The notes under the pieces are model-generated. The model did no database searches and was not told where the DNA came from. It worked only from the letters and a program-made list of their open reading frames with translations. Shown piece by piece: positions 46,701 to 55,080 of a DNA stretch of 64,000 nucleotides. Positions within the stretch are counted from its first letter, which is position 1. Each line of letters opens with the position of its first letter. The translations under genes and the position numbers were made by a program. Origin of the DNA: Alphaproteobacteria bacterium (GTDB lineage: Bacteria; Pseudomonadota; Alphaproteobacteria; Rhizobiales; Rhizobiaceae); the NCBI GenBank assembly GCA_024280375.1, contig JAJRQF010000120.1:1-64000 (forward strand), written 5' to 3'.

Positions 46701-49241
46701 GGAATTTTCGGCTGTTTGACTATCTTCAAAATCTGAGCGTATGCCGATCATGGTATTTTGCGGCATTAAATCGAGCGACACATTTCTTTCGATCGCGCGG
46801 CCACTGCCCTCTCGCATGCGCAAGGTCAGATTGGCCATCTGGGGTCTGGTGGTCGCATAGGTGTTTTTCAAAACCACATTAAACACGGCTTCGCCATCCG
46901 AATTAAGTGGTGGAATGTTATTGACTGAAATGCGCTGCGATGAGCCTTGCTTTTCAGAGGCAAGGCCAAACAAATAGCCCTTATAACCATCACGTTTGCG
47001 TATTGTGCGGACAATCATCTCGCCATTGAGGGTAAGGCCTGATGCAGGTGCGCCATAAAGATAGCGGCCTTTGACCTTTACGCTTTTAGGTGTGCCAACG
47101 GACAGGGCTTCCTGCGGCGGGAATATTTCAAAATCGGTGCGTTCGGGCAGTAAATCCTCAACCAGAAACCTTTGCTCGGCAACCGGGCTTTTTTTCGGGT
47201 CGGTATAGACCTGCAATTGCCAGGTTCCGCGTTTGGCATTGGTGGTCAGTTGCAATTCCACCCCATAGCCGCCAAGCGCTTCGCCTTTGTTGACGATACG
47301 GCGTTCTTCCACACCATCCGGACGTCTGAACACGAATGTCAGCGGCAGGTTTTCAATCGCCTTGGCCGATGCATCGCGGGCCAATGCGGCCACATGCACG
47401 GTCTCTCCGGTGCGGTAAATTCCGCGCTCGGTCCATGCATAAACGTCAACGCCCGCAGGGGCCGCCCGGCCTTTTACACCACGGTCGGTAAAATCAAATC
47501 CGGGGCGGGAAATGTCGAGAAATACAAAATCTTCGGCGGATCTTTTTGCGGTAATGGCTGCTGGTGCCAGCCCATTTTTGCCACGGGTAAGGCCCGCATC
47601 AAAAACCGCTTCGCCCTGATCATTGGTTTTTACAGTGCCCAGAATTTCGTTATTTATGGCGATCAATGTGAGTTCCACATTGGCCAATGGTGCAGCTGTT
47701 GAAAGCGAGCGGGTGATAACGCGCATATTGCCATTGCCGCTAAAGGTGGTCAGCCCAATATCTGAAATGACAAACCACTGGGATGCAATATCATCGCGAT
47801 TGCCATTGCCGCCTTGGCTGGCTTCACCGGTGAGCAGGTATACGCCCGGTTTGCGGCTTGGCAATGCCTTGTCAATTGGAATACTGGTGGTGACTTCCCT
47901 GTTAAGATCGGGCTTGATATCGACTTTGCCGTTCCAGACCGGCTCGCCCAAAGAATTGATCAGGTAGTCAATCTGGTAACTTTCCAGCTGGCGCAGGAAT
48001 TTTGACCGGCCAATGAGAGATGAAAGTGCGCGCTCGCCAATCCGGTATAATTTGAGATCAGCGCTCTTTGCGTTGACCGTAACAATGGGTATGCCACGCC
48101 TTGCTGATAGCGGCAGAACAAAGTTGCCGCCGGTAAAGCGTGCGGAAGGTTTGCGGTCACGAACATAAATTTTGAGATTTACATTGGTCAGCAGATTTTC
48201 ACCAATTGAGGATGGCAGGCCTTCGCGTAGACCAATCTGATAACTCTTGCCGTGGGAAAGGCCCTGGAAGCAGATTTGCTTGTTTTGAACGTCAATTGCC
48301 TGGGGCGTTTTTTGGTCAAGGGTCAGGTAGCTGGCGTAATCGGTTTCTTTGGATTTGAGCTTTTCGGAAAACTGAACGCAAATACGCGGTGAAAGATTGT
48401 CTGAATTGACCGTATGCTTGAGAACCCGGAAACCGCGGGTGCGCAGAAGTTCGGCATAGGCAGCACGTTCAACCGGGTTTTCGCGTAAGGCGAGGCTTTG
48501 CTTAAACGCAATGAGTGCCGGGCGATAATTTGTTCGGGCTTCCAACCCTCTCGCCAACAGCGCTAAAGCCTCGGCTCGTTTTGAACGCGCGCGGGCCAGT
48601 TGATAGGCATTATAGGCGGATGAGGTGGCTATTCTTCGATAAAATCGTTTGTCTTTTGATTTGGTCGATGGGTGTATTAGCGAAGTGGAAGCCAATTGCA
48701 GCCAGGCGCTGACACTGTCTGGGTCAATTCGAAGTGCGGTATAATATCCGCTGATTGCTTTCTTGGTATCATTTGCATTGAGGCTGAGATTGCCGAGGCT
48801 GATCATGGATAAATAGCCGGTGGTATCAGGCACTGGCTTACCGCTTTTCAGCCCAAGACGAAACTGTTTGGCTTCATTTTGCAGATATGAAGGAATGTAG
48901 GTAAGCTTCGGTGGTGCACCCATATCCGGCTCGTTGCCAAGGGTGATTTTTCGTCCCGCAACAGCACCTGTAAAGGGTTTTAACTTGCTGAAATCAGACT
49001 TTAAAAAACAAAATTGCGCGGATGTATTATAGGTGAAAGCCAGACAAGCCTGGTTTCCCTGGCAACTGGCCTTGCATTGATCGAGTGATACATCTTTTAA
49101 GGTTTCGAGATCAAACCCGAAATAATCGCTGTCTTTGGTGATTAGTATCTGTTGTGACTGGGAGTAGGCCGGACTGGGCAGAAATTGTGTGATTATCAGC
49201 GAAACCAGAACCAGTGTTGAAAATACCAACCGTGACAACAT
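43758..49241 (-). CDS. Bacterial alpha-2-macroglobulin with PAN/Apple domain
   Basis: This protein is about 1827 aa, starting at the ATG at 49241 with GGGAGGG 9 bp upstream; an ATG directly after that site is too close. A signal peptide (to about ...SPAYSQS) is followed by a PAN/Apple-like domain with paired cysteines (DQCKASCQGNQACLAFTYN), then MG-type beta domains. The thioester motif CAEQ (in YPFGCAEQTTS) shows it can trap proteases covalently. There is no lipobox, so it is probably free in the periplasm or anchored otherwise. The operon with pbpC suggests protection and repair of the envelope. Confidence 0.92.
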   Translation of the reverse strand: MLSRLVFSTLVLVSLIITQFLPSPAYSQSQQILITKDSDYFGFDLETLKDVSLDQCKASCQGNQACLAFTYNTSAQFCFLKSDFSKLKPFTGAVAGRKITLGNEPDMGAPPKLTYIPSYLQNEAKQFRLGLKSGKPVPDTTGYLSMISLGNLSLNANDTKKAISGYYTALRIDPDSVSAWLQLASTSLIHPSTKSKDKRFYRRIATSSAYNAYQLARARSKRAEALALLARGLEARTNYRPALIAFKQSLALRENPVERAAYAELLRTRGFRVLKHTVNSDNLSPRICVQFSEKLKSKETDYASYLTLDQKTPQAIDVQNKQICFQGLSHGKSYQIGLREGLPSSIGENLLTNVNLKIYVRDRKPSARFTGGNFVLPLSARRGIPIVTVNAKSADLKLYRIGERALSSLIGRSKFLRQLESYQIDYLINSLGEPVWNGKVDIKPDLNREVTTSIPIDKALPSRKPGVYLLTGEASQGGNGNRDDIASQWFVISDIGLTTFSGNGNMRVITRSLSTAAPLANVELTLIAINNEILGTVKTNDQGEAVFDAGLTRGKNGLAPAAITAKRSAEDFVFLDISRPGFDFTDRGVKGRAAPAGVDVYAWTERGIYRTGETVHVAALARDASAKAIENLPLTFVFRRPDGVEERRIVNKGEALGGYGVELQLTTNAKRGTWQLQVYTDPKKSPVAEQRFLVEDLLPERTDFEIFPPQEALSVGTPKSVKVKGRYLYGAPASGLTLNGEMIVRTIRKRDGYKGYLFGLASEKQGSSQRISVNNIPPLNSDGEAVFNVVLKNTYATTRPQMANLTLRMREGSGRAIERNVSLDLMPQNTMIGIRSDFEDSQTAENSTVEFNIIAVDPAGKKAAISNARWALIKVRRDYQWYRNGSSWRYESFDQETKIADGSINITTENPANLQLPVKWGHYRLEITVDGQDTLTSSVEFNAGWYVEAKSTQTPDGLEIALDKSSYKAGDVAKLKISPRFAGEMLLAIGTDTIVKTMSVSVPKEGTTIDIPVEKDWGAGAYMLATLYRPGNAGKSRLPMRSIGVKWLSIDPAERALSVSLDLPKLSKPNAPFTIPVEVAGLAPGEEAWIAVAAVDVGILNLTNYKTPDPVGRYFGQRQLGISMRDIYGRLINGYLGSTGALRTGGDGADGMSANGSPPTEKLVAFFKGPVKLDENGKANITFDIPQFNGSVRVMATAWTKNGVGSAEGEAIIRDPMVITASLPKFMAPGDQARLRIEIANTDAPSGTYSLGLESSDNLSFASEGLVQALNLPLGQKTSLSIPVSAKNTGEGWARISLTHENGFAIQQDIVMKVRSGLLPITQKLSVMLSPNGGSLLVDKNLLAGSNLDGAKINVSVTRPSAIDVPSLLLQLNRYPFGCAEQTTSKALPLLYASEFKGGIPGFDEVLIKQRVQKAINKVLSYQSSSGGFSLWGRNSDDLWLSAYVSDFLTRAVEKGYDVPAEPMKQALNSLQNVLAYQNDLKKNSGAIAYALYVLARNKQASAGDLRYYADTQLALFSSPIARAQLAASIALYGDHERANRTFGSAFSLAKTTWQPNAKRYVYGSTLRDAAAMLALASESKPEPSNVNGMRQLVSKIKNADRYTNTQEQAWLVLAARAGLKLDDAITLEVDGQSHQGSFSRRIEGSNLALQPLRVSNTSGQELQANVTTIAVPEQPLPAGGNGFEISRTYYRLDGSEANVSEVRQNERFIVVIKAKQLQDIASRIIITDLLPAGFEIDNPRIVSSADLKNFKWLSPTTTAHSEFRSDRFVAAFNRRKRGKTNFTVAYQVRAVTPGIYTHPAVTIEDMYRPENSARSSTGWMQVKTPL

Positions 49242-49415
49242 TATATGCATCCCTCCCAAAACGTAGTATCAGTTCAATAATTGAGGCTATTTTGAACAAA
49301 TTACAAGCCCGTAGCGATTTTCAGGTGCGGCAATGTTTGAAATATAAACAAAAACTTAAATAATATTTCTGTTGTCACCAAGGAATTGGCATTTGGATGC
49401 GTCTTATATAGTGAC

Positions 49416-49955
49416 ATGTACATGAAGACAGGTGACAACGAACTGGCGGCGCGGGCGGCTGGAGGCGATGCAGCGGCGTTCCAGGTTCTCCTGGAGCGGC
49501 ATTATGACGTTGTCTACCGCATCGCGTTTCGATTTTCGGGTGTGCGTGAAGACGCTGAAGATATTGCACAAGAGGTGTGCGCGTCACTGGTTGTGAAACT
49601 GCGTTCCTTTAAGGGGAATGCGAAATTCACCACCTGGCTGTACCGGGTTGTTGTTAATGCGGTTCGCGATATGCAGCGCAAGCAGGCAAATGCCGGACGG
49701 ATAAACCGCGACTATAGCGAATTGCAGGTGCTTGCTCGCGGGGAGGAGGCGGAAGCGGCCAAAGAAATAGCCTGGTTGTATGAATCTCTTGATCGGGTGA
49801 GTGATGATTTGCGGGAGACAGCCATTTTGGTATTGGCGGAAAGTATGAGCCATGCGGAAGCGGCGGAAATTCTTGGACTAAAGGAGTCCACAATATCGTG
49901 GCGAATGCACGAACTGCGAAAGAAACTTAAAACATTGGCGGAAGCTGAATTATGA
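49416..49955 (+). CDS. ECF-type RNA polymerase sigma factor
   Basis: This is about 179 aa. Region 2 is visible as RHYDVVYRIAFRFSGVREDAEDIAQEV and FTTWLYRVVVNAVRD. Region 4 is ETAILVLAESMSHAEAAEILGLKESTISWRMHELRKKL. The start is uncertain: ATGs at 49416 and 49422 lack a clear ribosome site, and a TATATAG lies just upstream, so a leaderless message is possible. Its stop overlaps the VWA-protein start (ATGA), so the partner is likely its regulator or output. Confidence 0.87.
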   Translation: MYMKTGDNELAARAAGGDAAAFQVLLERHYDVVYRIAFRFSGVREDAEDIAQEVCASLVVKLRSFKGNAKFTTWLYRVVVNAVRDMQRKQANAGRINRDYSELQVLARGEEAEAAKEIAWLYESLDRVSDDLRETAILVLAESMSHAEAAEILGLKESTISWRMHELRKKLKTLAEAEL

Positions 49956-52171
49956 GTGACGAACTGAACAGAGCTGAAAAAGCGTTTAAACGGCAGAACA
50001 TTGTTCCGCCAAGCGATGCTGCGCGCAAGTCTGCCATTCAAAATGCCATGATGCAGTTTGAGGCTGAAAACAAATTAAAAAAAGAAAATTCAATTATCTC
50101 CCAAGGATTAGGGTTTGGCGCGCGTCTTAGAGAGCGAGGCAACAAAATGCTAACCGCCCTCACAAGGAGACGAGAAATGAATTTGACCCATATGAATTAT
50201 AAACACCTGTTGGCAGGTGGCGCCAGCTTCGCCGTAATGGCGCTGGTTGTATCCAATATCAATATTCTATTGCCGGAAGCGCCGATTATCACTGATCAGG
50301 TCGATCAGAGCGTTGTTGAAGAGACCAAGACCGGTGAAGTTGCAAAGCTTGAAGCCAAGCCTGACTCTTCAAAAGAGGCCATTGCGACCGTTAAAGAAAC
50401 AAGCCCAAAGCCGTTGACAGAAGTGGCAAAGGCAAAAAAGTACAACGATGTCCGGGTCGAGGCGCAGGATAAAGCAAGCTCCGGTTCGACAACGATTGTT
50501 CGATCAAATGATGCAGAAGTTGCCGCGGTTCCAGCACCCTCAACTGTGGTTTCACCAGCCCCTTCCAACTTGAAGAAACCTGCGCCGATGGCCGGTCTTA
50601 AGCGGGCAAGACACGACAGTAGAACAGCGATTGGCGGTATTGTTGGTCAGTCAGCAAATGTGGGTCTGGGCCAACAATCTGGATTTGTTGGCGATGTTGC
50701 TCGTCGGCAATTCGAGGTGCAAGGCCGGGACAAGTTTTCCAATGTGGAAGACAATCCGATTAAGCTTGCAACTGAAGACCCGGTTTCAACATTTTCCGTT
50801 GATGTGGATACGGCATCTTATACGTTTGTCCGTTCAGCCATAAACCGTGGTGTGCTGCCGCAAAAAAATGCTGTGCGAATTGAAGAAATGATCAATTATT
50901 TTGATTATGACTACAAAGCACCGAGCGACCGGGCGCAGCCGTTTAACGCCAATGTTTCCATCATGCCGACGCCGTGGAATGCCAACTCAAAACTACTGCG
51001 CATTGGTATTAAGGGTTTTGAGCTGCCTAAGGGCGAAGCACCGCGCGCCAATCTGGTGTATTTGATTGATACATCCGGCTCGATGAATGCGGCAAACAAA
51101 TTGCCGCTATTGCGCAATTCATTCAAGCTTTTGCTGCAATCGCTCAAACCAGATGACACGGTTTCAATTGTCACCTATGCGGGGCGGGCGGGCGTTGTTT
51201 TGGCTCCAACCAAGGTTGCCGACAAACATAAGATACTTGCCTCACTCGATCGACTTCATGCTGGCGGCTCGACGGCCGGAGCAGAAGGGATCCGGCAGGC
51301 CTATCAACTGGCTGAACAAAACCTCGACAAGGACGGTGTGAACCGGGTTATTCTTGCAACTGATGGTGATTTTAATGTGGGCATTTCAAACCGTGAGGAA
51401 TTGAAAAGCTTTATTCAGCGCAAACGTAAATCCGGTGTGACACTTTCCATTCTTGGTTTTGGTCGCGGCAATTATAATGATGCGCTGATGCAAACCCTTG
51501 CTCAAAACGGCAATGGTAATGCGGCCTATATCGACACGTTGAGCGAAGCGCGCAAAGTGTTGGTCGAGGAGGCTGGTTCAACATTGTTTACCATCGCCAA
51601 GGATGTGAAAATCCAGGTCGAATTTAACCCGGCAATGGTTGGGGAATATCGCCTGATTGGCTATGAAACCCGCAAACTCAAGCGCGAGGATTTCAACAAT
51701 GATAAGGTTGATGCCGGCGATATTGGTGCAGGCCACACAGTTACCGCATTGTATGAGATCACTGCCAAGGGTGTTTCGGGTCGTCTGGTTGATGAACTTC
51801 GCTATAAAACCAAAGCTGCAAAAACTCAGCCGATTGATGAAACGTTTGAGCAGTCGGCAAATGAATATGCCTTTGTGAAAATTCGCTATAAGCAACCCAA
51901 AAGCGATACCAGTCAGTTGATTACAATTCCGGTGACCGCTGCCAATGAGGTTACTGGCGCAGATGTACCAAAGGACGCTAATTTTGCAGCCGCAGTGGCA
52001 GCCTTTGGGCAAATGCTCAAGGGTGGAAAATATACCGGCAAATATTCGTATGACGATTTAATCGCCCTTGCTATCAGCGCAAAGGGAGAGGACCGGTTTG
52101 GGTATCGTGCCGAATTTGTCAATCTGGTACGGCTGGCTAAATCTGCAGCAGCTCTTGAACCACAAAAATAG
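49952..52171 (+). CDS. VWA-domain membrane protein (YfbK-like)
   Basis: This 739-aa protein has one hydrophobic span near residues 87-107 (LLAGGASFAVMALVVSNINILL), preceded by a charged cytoplasmic part that could bind the sigma factor. Then come a long Ala/Pro-rich linker, the VWF_N-type segment (FSVDVDTASYTFVRSAINRG) and a VWA domain with MIDAS DTSGSMN. A DUF3520-like C-terminus follows. Translational overlap with an ECF sigma gene suggests the N-terminus acts as a zinc-free anti-sigma factor; that is inference. Confidence 0.86.
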   Translation: MSDELNRAEKAFKRQNIVPPSDAARKSAIQNAMMQFEAENKLKKENSIISQGLGFGARLRERGNKMLTALTRRREMNLTHMNYKHLLAGGASFAVMALVVSNINILLPEAPIITDQVDQSVVEETKTGEVAKLEAKPDSSKEAIATVKETSPKPLTEVAKAKKYNDVRVEAQDKASSGSTTIVRSNDAEVAAVPAPSTVVSPAPSNLKKPAPMAGLKRARHDSRTAIGGIVGQSANVGLGQQSGFVGDVARRQFEVQGRDKFSNVEDNPIKLATEDPVSTFSVDVDTASYTFVRSAINRGVLPQKNAVRIEEMINYFDYDYKAPSDRAQPFNANVSIMPTPWNANSKLLRIGIKGFELPKGEAPRANLVYLIDTSGSMNAANKLPLLRNSFKLLLQSLKPDDTVSIVTYAGRAGVVLAPTKVADKHKILASLDRLHAGGSTAGAEGIRQAYQLAEQNLDKDGVNRVILATDGDFNVGISNREELKSFIQRKRKSGVTLSILGFGRGNYNDALMQTLAQNGNGNAAYIDTLSEARKVLVEEAGSTLFTIAKDVKIQVEFNPAMVGEYRLIGYETRKLKREDFNNDKVDAGDIGAGHTVTALYEITAKGVSGRLVDELRYKTKAAKTQPIDETFEQSANEYAFVKIRYKQPKSDTSQLITIPVTAANEVTGADVPKDANFAAAVAAFGQMLKGGKYTGKYSYDDLIALAISAKGEDRFGYRAEFVNLVRLAKSAAALEPQK

Positions 52172-52195
52172 ACGCAGACTGTTCTATTATGCTAA

Positions 52196-52226
52196 AAAAT
52201 ACCCGGCTCCAGGGCCGGGTGTTTTA
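52196..52226 (+). terminator. Rho-independent terminator after the VWA gene
   Basis: ACCCGGC (52201-52207) pairs with GCCGGGT (52214-52220) around TCCAGG and is followed by GTTTTAT. A run of A before the stem (CTAAAAAAT) gives a weaker T-run on the other strand, so it may also stop the convergent gene at 52297. Confidence 0.8.
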
Positions 52227-52296
52227 TACTTTGATGGGTGAGGGCAGATGGGTTTTCGGAACGGACGAAAGGCCGGATGGGTTTTCGAAATACAAA

Positions 52297-52731
52297 CTAA
52301 GTCCGACCCATGATGTAATCGTTCTCTGCCTCTTCGATGAAATACCGGGCCAGCTCGTGTGCCGGGCATTGACGAGGGTCAGTAATGCCGGAACTTACTT
52401 TCGACTGATCCTTCTCGGTGATGGCAAAATTTCTAAATGTCTGTGGCGTGTCATTTGCATCCAGCTGACTGGCAAGTACCACAGCAGCACTGCGCAAAGC
52501 ATCCTGTCGGCAGCGATAACGACTTAGCAATTCTTCATGCTCGCGTTTTTGCAACCTGGTTGGTGCACTATCTATCGCTTCCAGAAGCCTTTCGACCTCT
52601 ATGGTGGTTTCGCGATATTCTTCCAGTCCATGTACGTTTAAAGCACGAGAAACAATCTCTCTGTTTTCATCAGAGCTGTTACCGCCGCCAAAGACTTTGC
52701 CGCCCAGCGCGGACAATTTCTTGAAGACCAT
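52297..52731 (-). CDS. Hypothetical protein, helical
   Basis: This 144-aa protein starts at the ATG at 52731 with AGGAG 8 bp upstream. After a short glycine-rich start (MVFKKLSALGGKVFGGGN) it is charged and mostly helical, with a possible coiled coil at TIEVERLLEAIDSAPTRLQKREHEELLSRYR. No signal peptide, membrane span or family is recognised. It stands alone between convergent and divergent neighbours. Confidence 0.6.
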   Translation of the reverse strand: MVFKKLSALGGKVFGGGNSSDENREIVSRALNVHGLEEYRETTIEVERLLEAIDSAPTRLQKREHEELLSRYRCRQDALRSAAVVLASQLDANDTPQTFRNFAITEKDQSKVSSGITDPRQCPAHELARYFIEEAENDYIMGRT

Positions 52732-53441
52732 TAGGTATTCTCCTTGAGACTCAATTGTATCAATTACAATATATGGCACCATACATAGAGAAAACGCAAT
52801 ATATCAACTGTCTGATGTTGAAATTTTATTCAAGATATTCACGACGGTGTGTGGCCATAGTGTTGGTTTTTACCTTTACTTACTGCCCATCCACCACGTG
52901 TATAATTGCTCCCTGATGAAATTATTCCAATTATATTAACCGGTTATCAATGGTAAATGGATGCTGAAGCACAGGTTAACGCTTAACCATAACCTTCAGT
53001 CCAGTTTAGGTTATATTGCCATTTTACAATCAATGAAGTGGCTTGCTATTATTGAAACCTTAATGTATCTATATAGTTGAATATGTATATATATCAAGCT
53101 GATCTTCAGTTGTTTCCGGTGTTTTGCTGTGTATGGAGCTGACTTTAGGTGTAGAAATGACGGTCACCAATAAGTCGTTTATTAATCTTAACGGTGACAG
53201 ACATAGTTAAAAATTGGTAATTAAAATAGCTAAAGTTTTATCTATATGTATATCTCAAGGATTCGTAAGCAAAAACAATCGTTTATACATATTCAGAGCT
53301 GAAGTATAAGTTTATTGTTAACTTCAATTTTAGTTATAATACCTTGGGAGGGGATTAGGTTTTGACTTACCTCTTTCGATTTTGCTTAAATGTGGATGGG
53401 GCCGACTGAGTAACATCTTTCGGTTATATCAGGAGGACGGT
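52732..53441. other. AT-rich intergenic region before the SCP2-RND cluster
   Basis: About 710 bp contain no supportable gene. The DNA is strongly AT-rich with repeated TATGTATAT-like stretches (near 53085 and 53245). It should contain the promoter for the long plus-strand cluster and perhaps a large regulatory leader. I could not pick out a reliable promoter or riboswitch. Confidence 0.4.
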
Positions 53442-53837
53442 ATGTCAGAATTATTTTCTGATGAGTGGATGATGAATTTCCAGACGGTGTGGAATGCTGA
53501 TGCAGGTATCGCAGGCGAACTGGAGAAAATCGGATTCAAATCTACAATTGGCTATGGCTTCAAGGGTGATGAAAAACCTTTGGGCGTAATTGTCGTTGAA
53601 GGCGGAAAAGGCATTTCTGCCGGCGCGTACAATGGTGAAGAGCTTAATTGGGACCTGCGGGCGGATAAGCCGACGTGGGAAAAGTGGATTACCAAACCTC
53701 CAGGAATGATGGGTTTGGGAATGGCATATACATCCAAAAAACTGCAATTTCTTGTTGGCGACTACGGTGCGATGATGAAAGATCCTCGCATGGCTGGTCC
53801 TTTTATCAAAAGTTTTGCAGCGATGGGGAAGGCATAG
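53442..53837 (+). CDS. Small SCP2-like protein
   Basis: This 131-aa protein starts at the ATG at 53442 with a strong AGGAGG site. Its layout (SDEWMMNFQTVWNADAG, then GVIVVEGGKGISAGAYNGEE and KWITKPPGMMGLGMAYTSKKLQFLVGDYGAMM) resembles small SCP2 sterol/lipid-binding domains, which hold a hydrophobic ligand. There is no signal peptide, so it is cytoplasmic. The RND adaptor follows 4 bp later, so it probably serves the same transport process, perhaps carrying a lipid-like substrate. Confidence 0.6.
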   Translation: MSELFSDEWMMNFQTVWNADAGIAGELEKIGFKSTIGYGFKGDEKPLGVIVVEGGKGISAGAYNGEELNWDLRADKPTWEKWITKPPGMMGLGMAYTSKKLQFLVGDYGAMMKDPRMAGPFIKSFAAMGKA

Positions 53838-53841
53838 ACAA

Positions 53842-55005
53842 ATGAAAATGGCGCTCCGAGTATTGAGTATAGTCGCCTCTGTTTTGATTTTGGCGCAGGT
53901 GGCCGTGGCACAGCAGTATGAAACTGTTGTGGCCAAGGTTGAGTCATCAGGCAGAAATATTGTGACCGGGGGTACTGTTATTCCCTACAAGGAAGTGACG
54001 CTTTCGGCCAAGGTTCCCGGGCGGGTGAATTTCGTTGCCGGGGAAGAGGGATCATCCTTCAAGGCAAATGATTTGCTCATTGTTATTAGTGATGATGATA
54101 TTCGTGCACGTCGCAGGGCCGCCTATGCCGATCTGCTGGCGGCTCAAGCAGGCCTTCGCTATGCGCAGGTTCAGTACAATAGAGAACTCTATTCTCCATC
54201 AATTAATGGTAAATCGCGGTCATCGGGTTTTGGCATGCCTACAATGTTTGACCAGATGTTTACTCGCCCGCTTTCCAGTGGGCTTGGTATGTCAAATCCA
54301 GGATTGCAACGGTATTCAGACTTGCAGGGTCAGTTTAATGGAATTCGCCAGGCTCAAAGCCGGGTGCTTTCGGCCCAGGCGCGGTTGGAGGAGCTTGATG
54401 TGAACCTTCGAGATACCCGCCAGCTTGCTCCTTTCGATGGAATTATCGTTCAAAAACTCGTGGAAACAGGCACAACTGTACAGCCGGGAACGCCGTTATT
54501 GAAATTCGCATTTGTTGATTATTTGCGCATTCAGGCAGAAGTGCCGGTTCGTCTGGTTTCCTCGCTCAAGGTTTTGGATATTCTGCCCGCACGGGTGGAT
54601 GCCGGTGGTGGTGTGGACATCGAGGTGCGTGTTGCACAGATTTTCCCGGTTGCTGATCAGGCGCGCCATACGGTGACAGTAAAATTTGATCTTCCAAGAG
54701 GTGTTCCAGGTGGCCCTGGTATGTATGCGGAAGTGCATATTCCCGACCCGGATGCCAGTGATGAAGGTTTGGTGGTTATTCCTGAATCTGCGATTGAAAT
54801 GCAAGGCAGCCTGCCAAGGGTTTATGTCATTAAAGATGGAAAAAAATCCATGCGTCTTGTTCGTTTGGGCGACGTAAAACCTGGAGGTAAGGTGAGCATT
54901 ATATCCGGCATCAGTGCTGGTGATGAGGTCGTCATTTTGTTCAAGGGCAAGCAGAATACCAAAAGTGCTGGTACAAATGCGGATGGTTCATCGAAATTGA
55001 ACTAA
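53842..55005 (+). CDS. RND efflux periplasmic adaptor (HlyD/MFP family)
   Basis: This 387-aa protein has a signal peptide (MKMALRVLSIVASVLILAQ...VAVA) and the membrane-fusion layout: a barrel/lipoyl half (VTLSAKVPGRVNFVAGEEGS), a coiled-coil hairpin (about residues 85-190) interrupted by a Gly/Met/Pro-rich insert (SSGFGMPTMFDQMFTRPLSS), the second lipoyl half (RQLAPFDGIIVQKLVETGTTVQPGTPLLKF) and beta-barrel and membrane-proximal parts. It pairs with the RND pump 75 bp downstream. No outer-membrane channel gene is nearby. Confidence 0.88.
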   Translation: MKMALRVLSIVASVLILAQVAVAQQYETVVAKVESSGRNIVTGGTVIPYKEVTLSAKVPGRVNFVAGEEGSSFKANDLLIVISDDDIRARRRAAYADLLAAQAGLRYAQVQYNRELYSPSINGKSRSSGFGMPTMFDQMFTRPLSSGLGMSNPGLQRYSDLQGQFNGIRQAQSRVLSAQARLEELDVNLRDTRQLAPFDGIIVQKLVETGTTVQPGTPLLKFAFVDYLRIQAEVPVRLVSSLKVLDILPARVDAGGGVDIEVRVAQIFPVADQARHTVTVKFDLPRGVPGGPGMYAEVHIPDPDASDEGLVVIPESAIEMQGSLPRVYVIKDGKKSMRLVRLGDVKPGGKVSIISGISAGDEVVILFKGKQNTKSAGTNADGSSKLN

Positions 55006-55080
55006 AAACCGGCGCAATCGAGTTGTTTGGCCTTTAGCCAGCAACGTGAAAAGTAATTGTAAGAGTTGAGTGTTTGAGTA

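Noticed and set aside
49382-49405. ECF-type autoregulatory promoter (GGAATT ... CGTC) before the sigma gene
   Set aside because: The spacing between the two boxes (12 bp) is shorter than usual for ECF promoters, so it was not listed as a feature.
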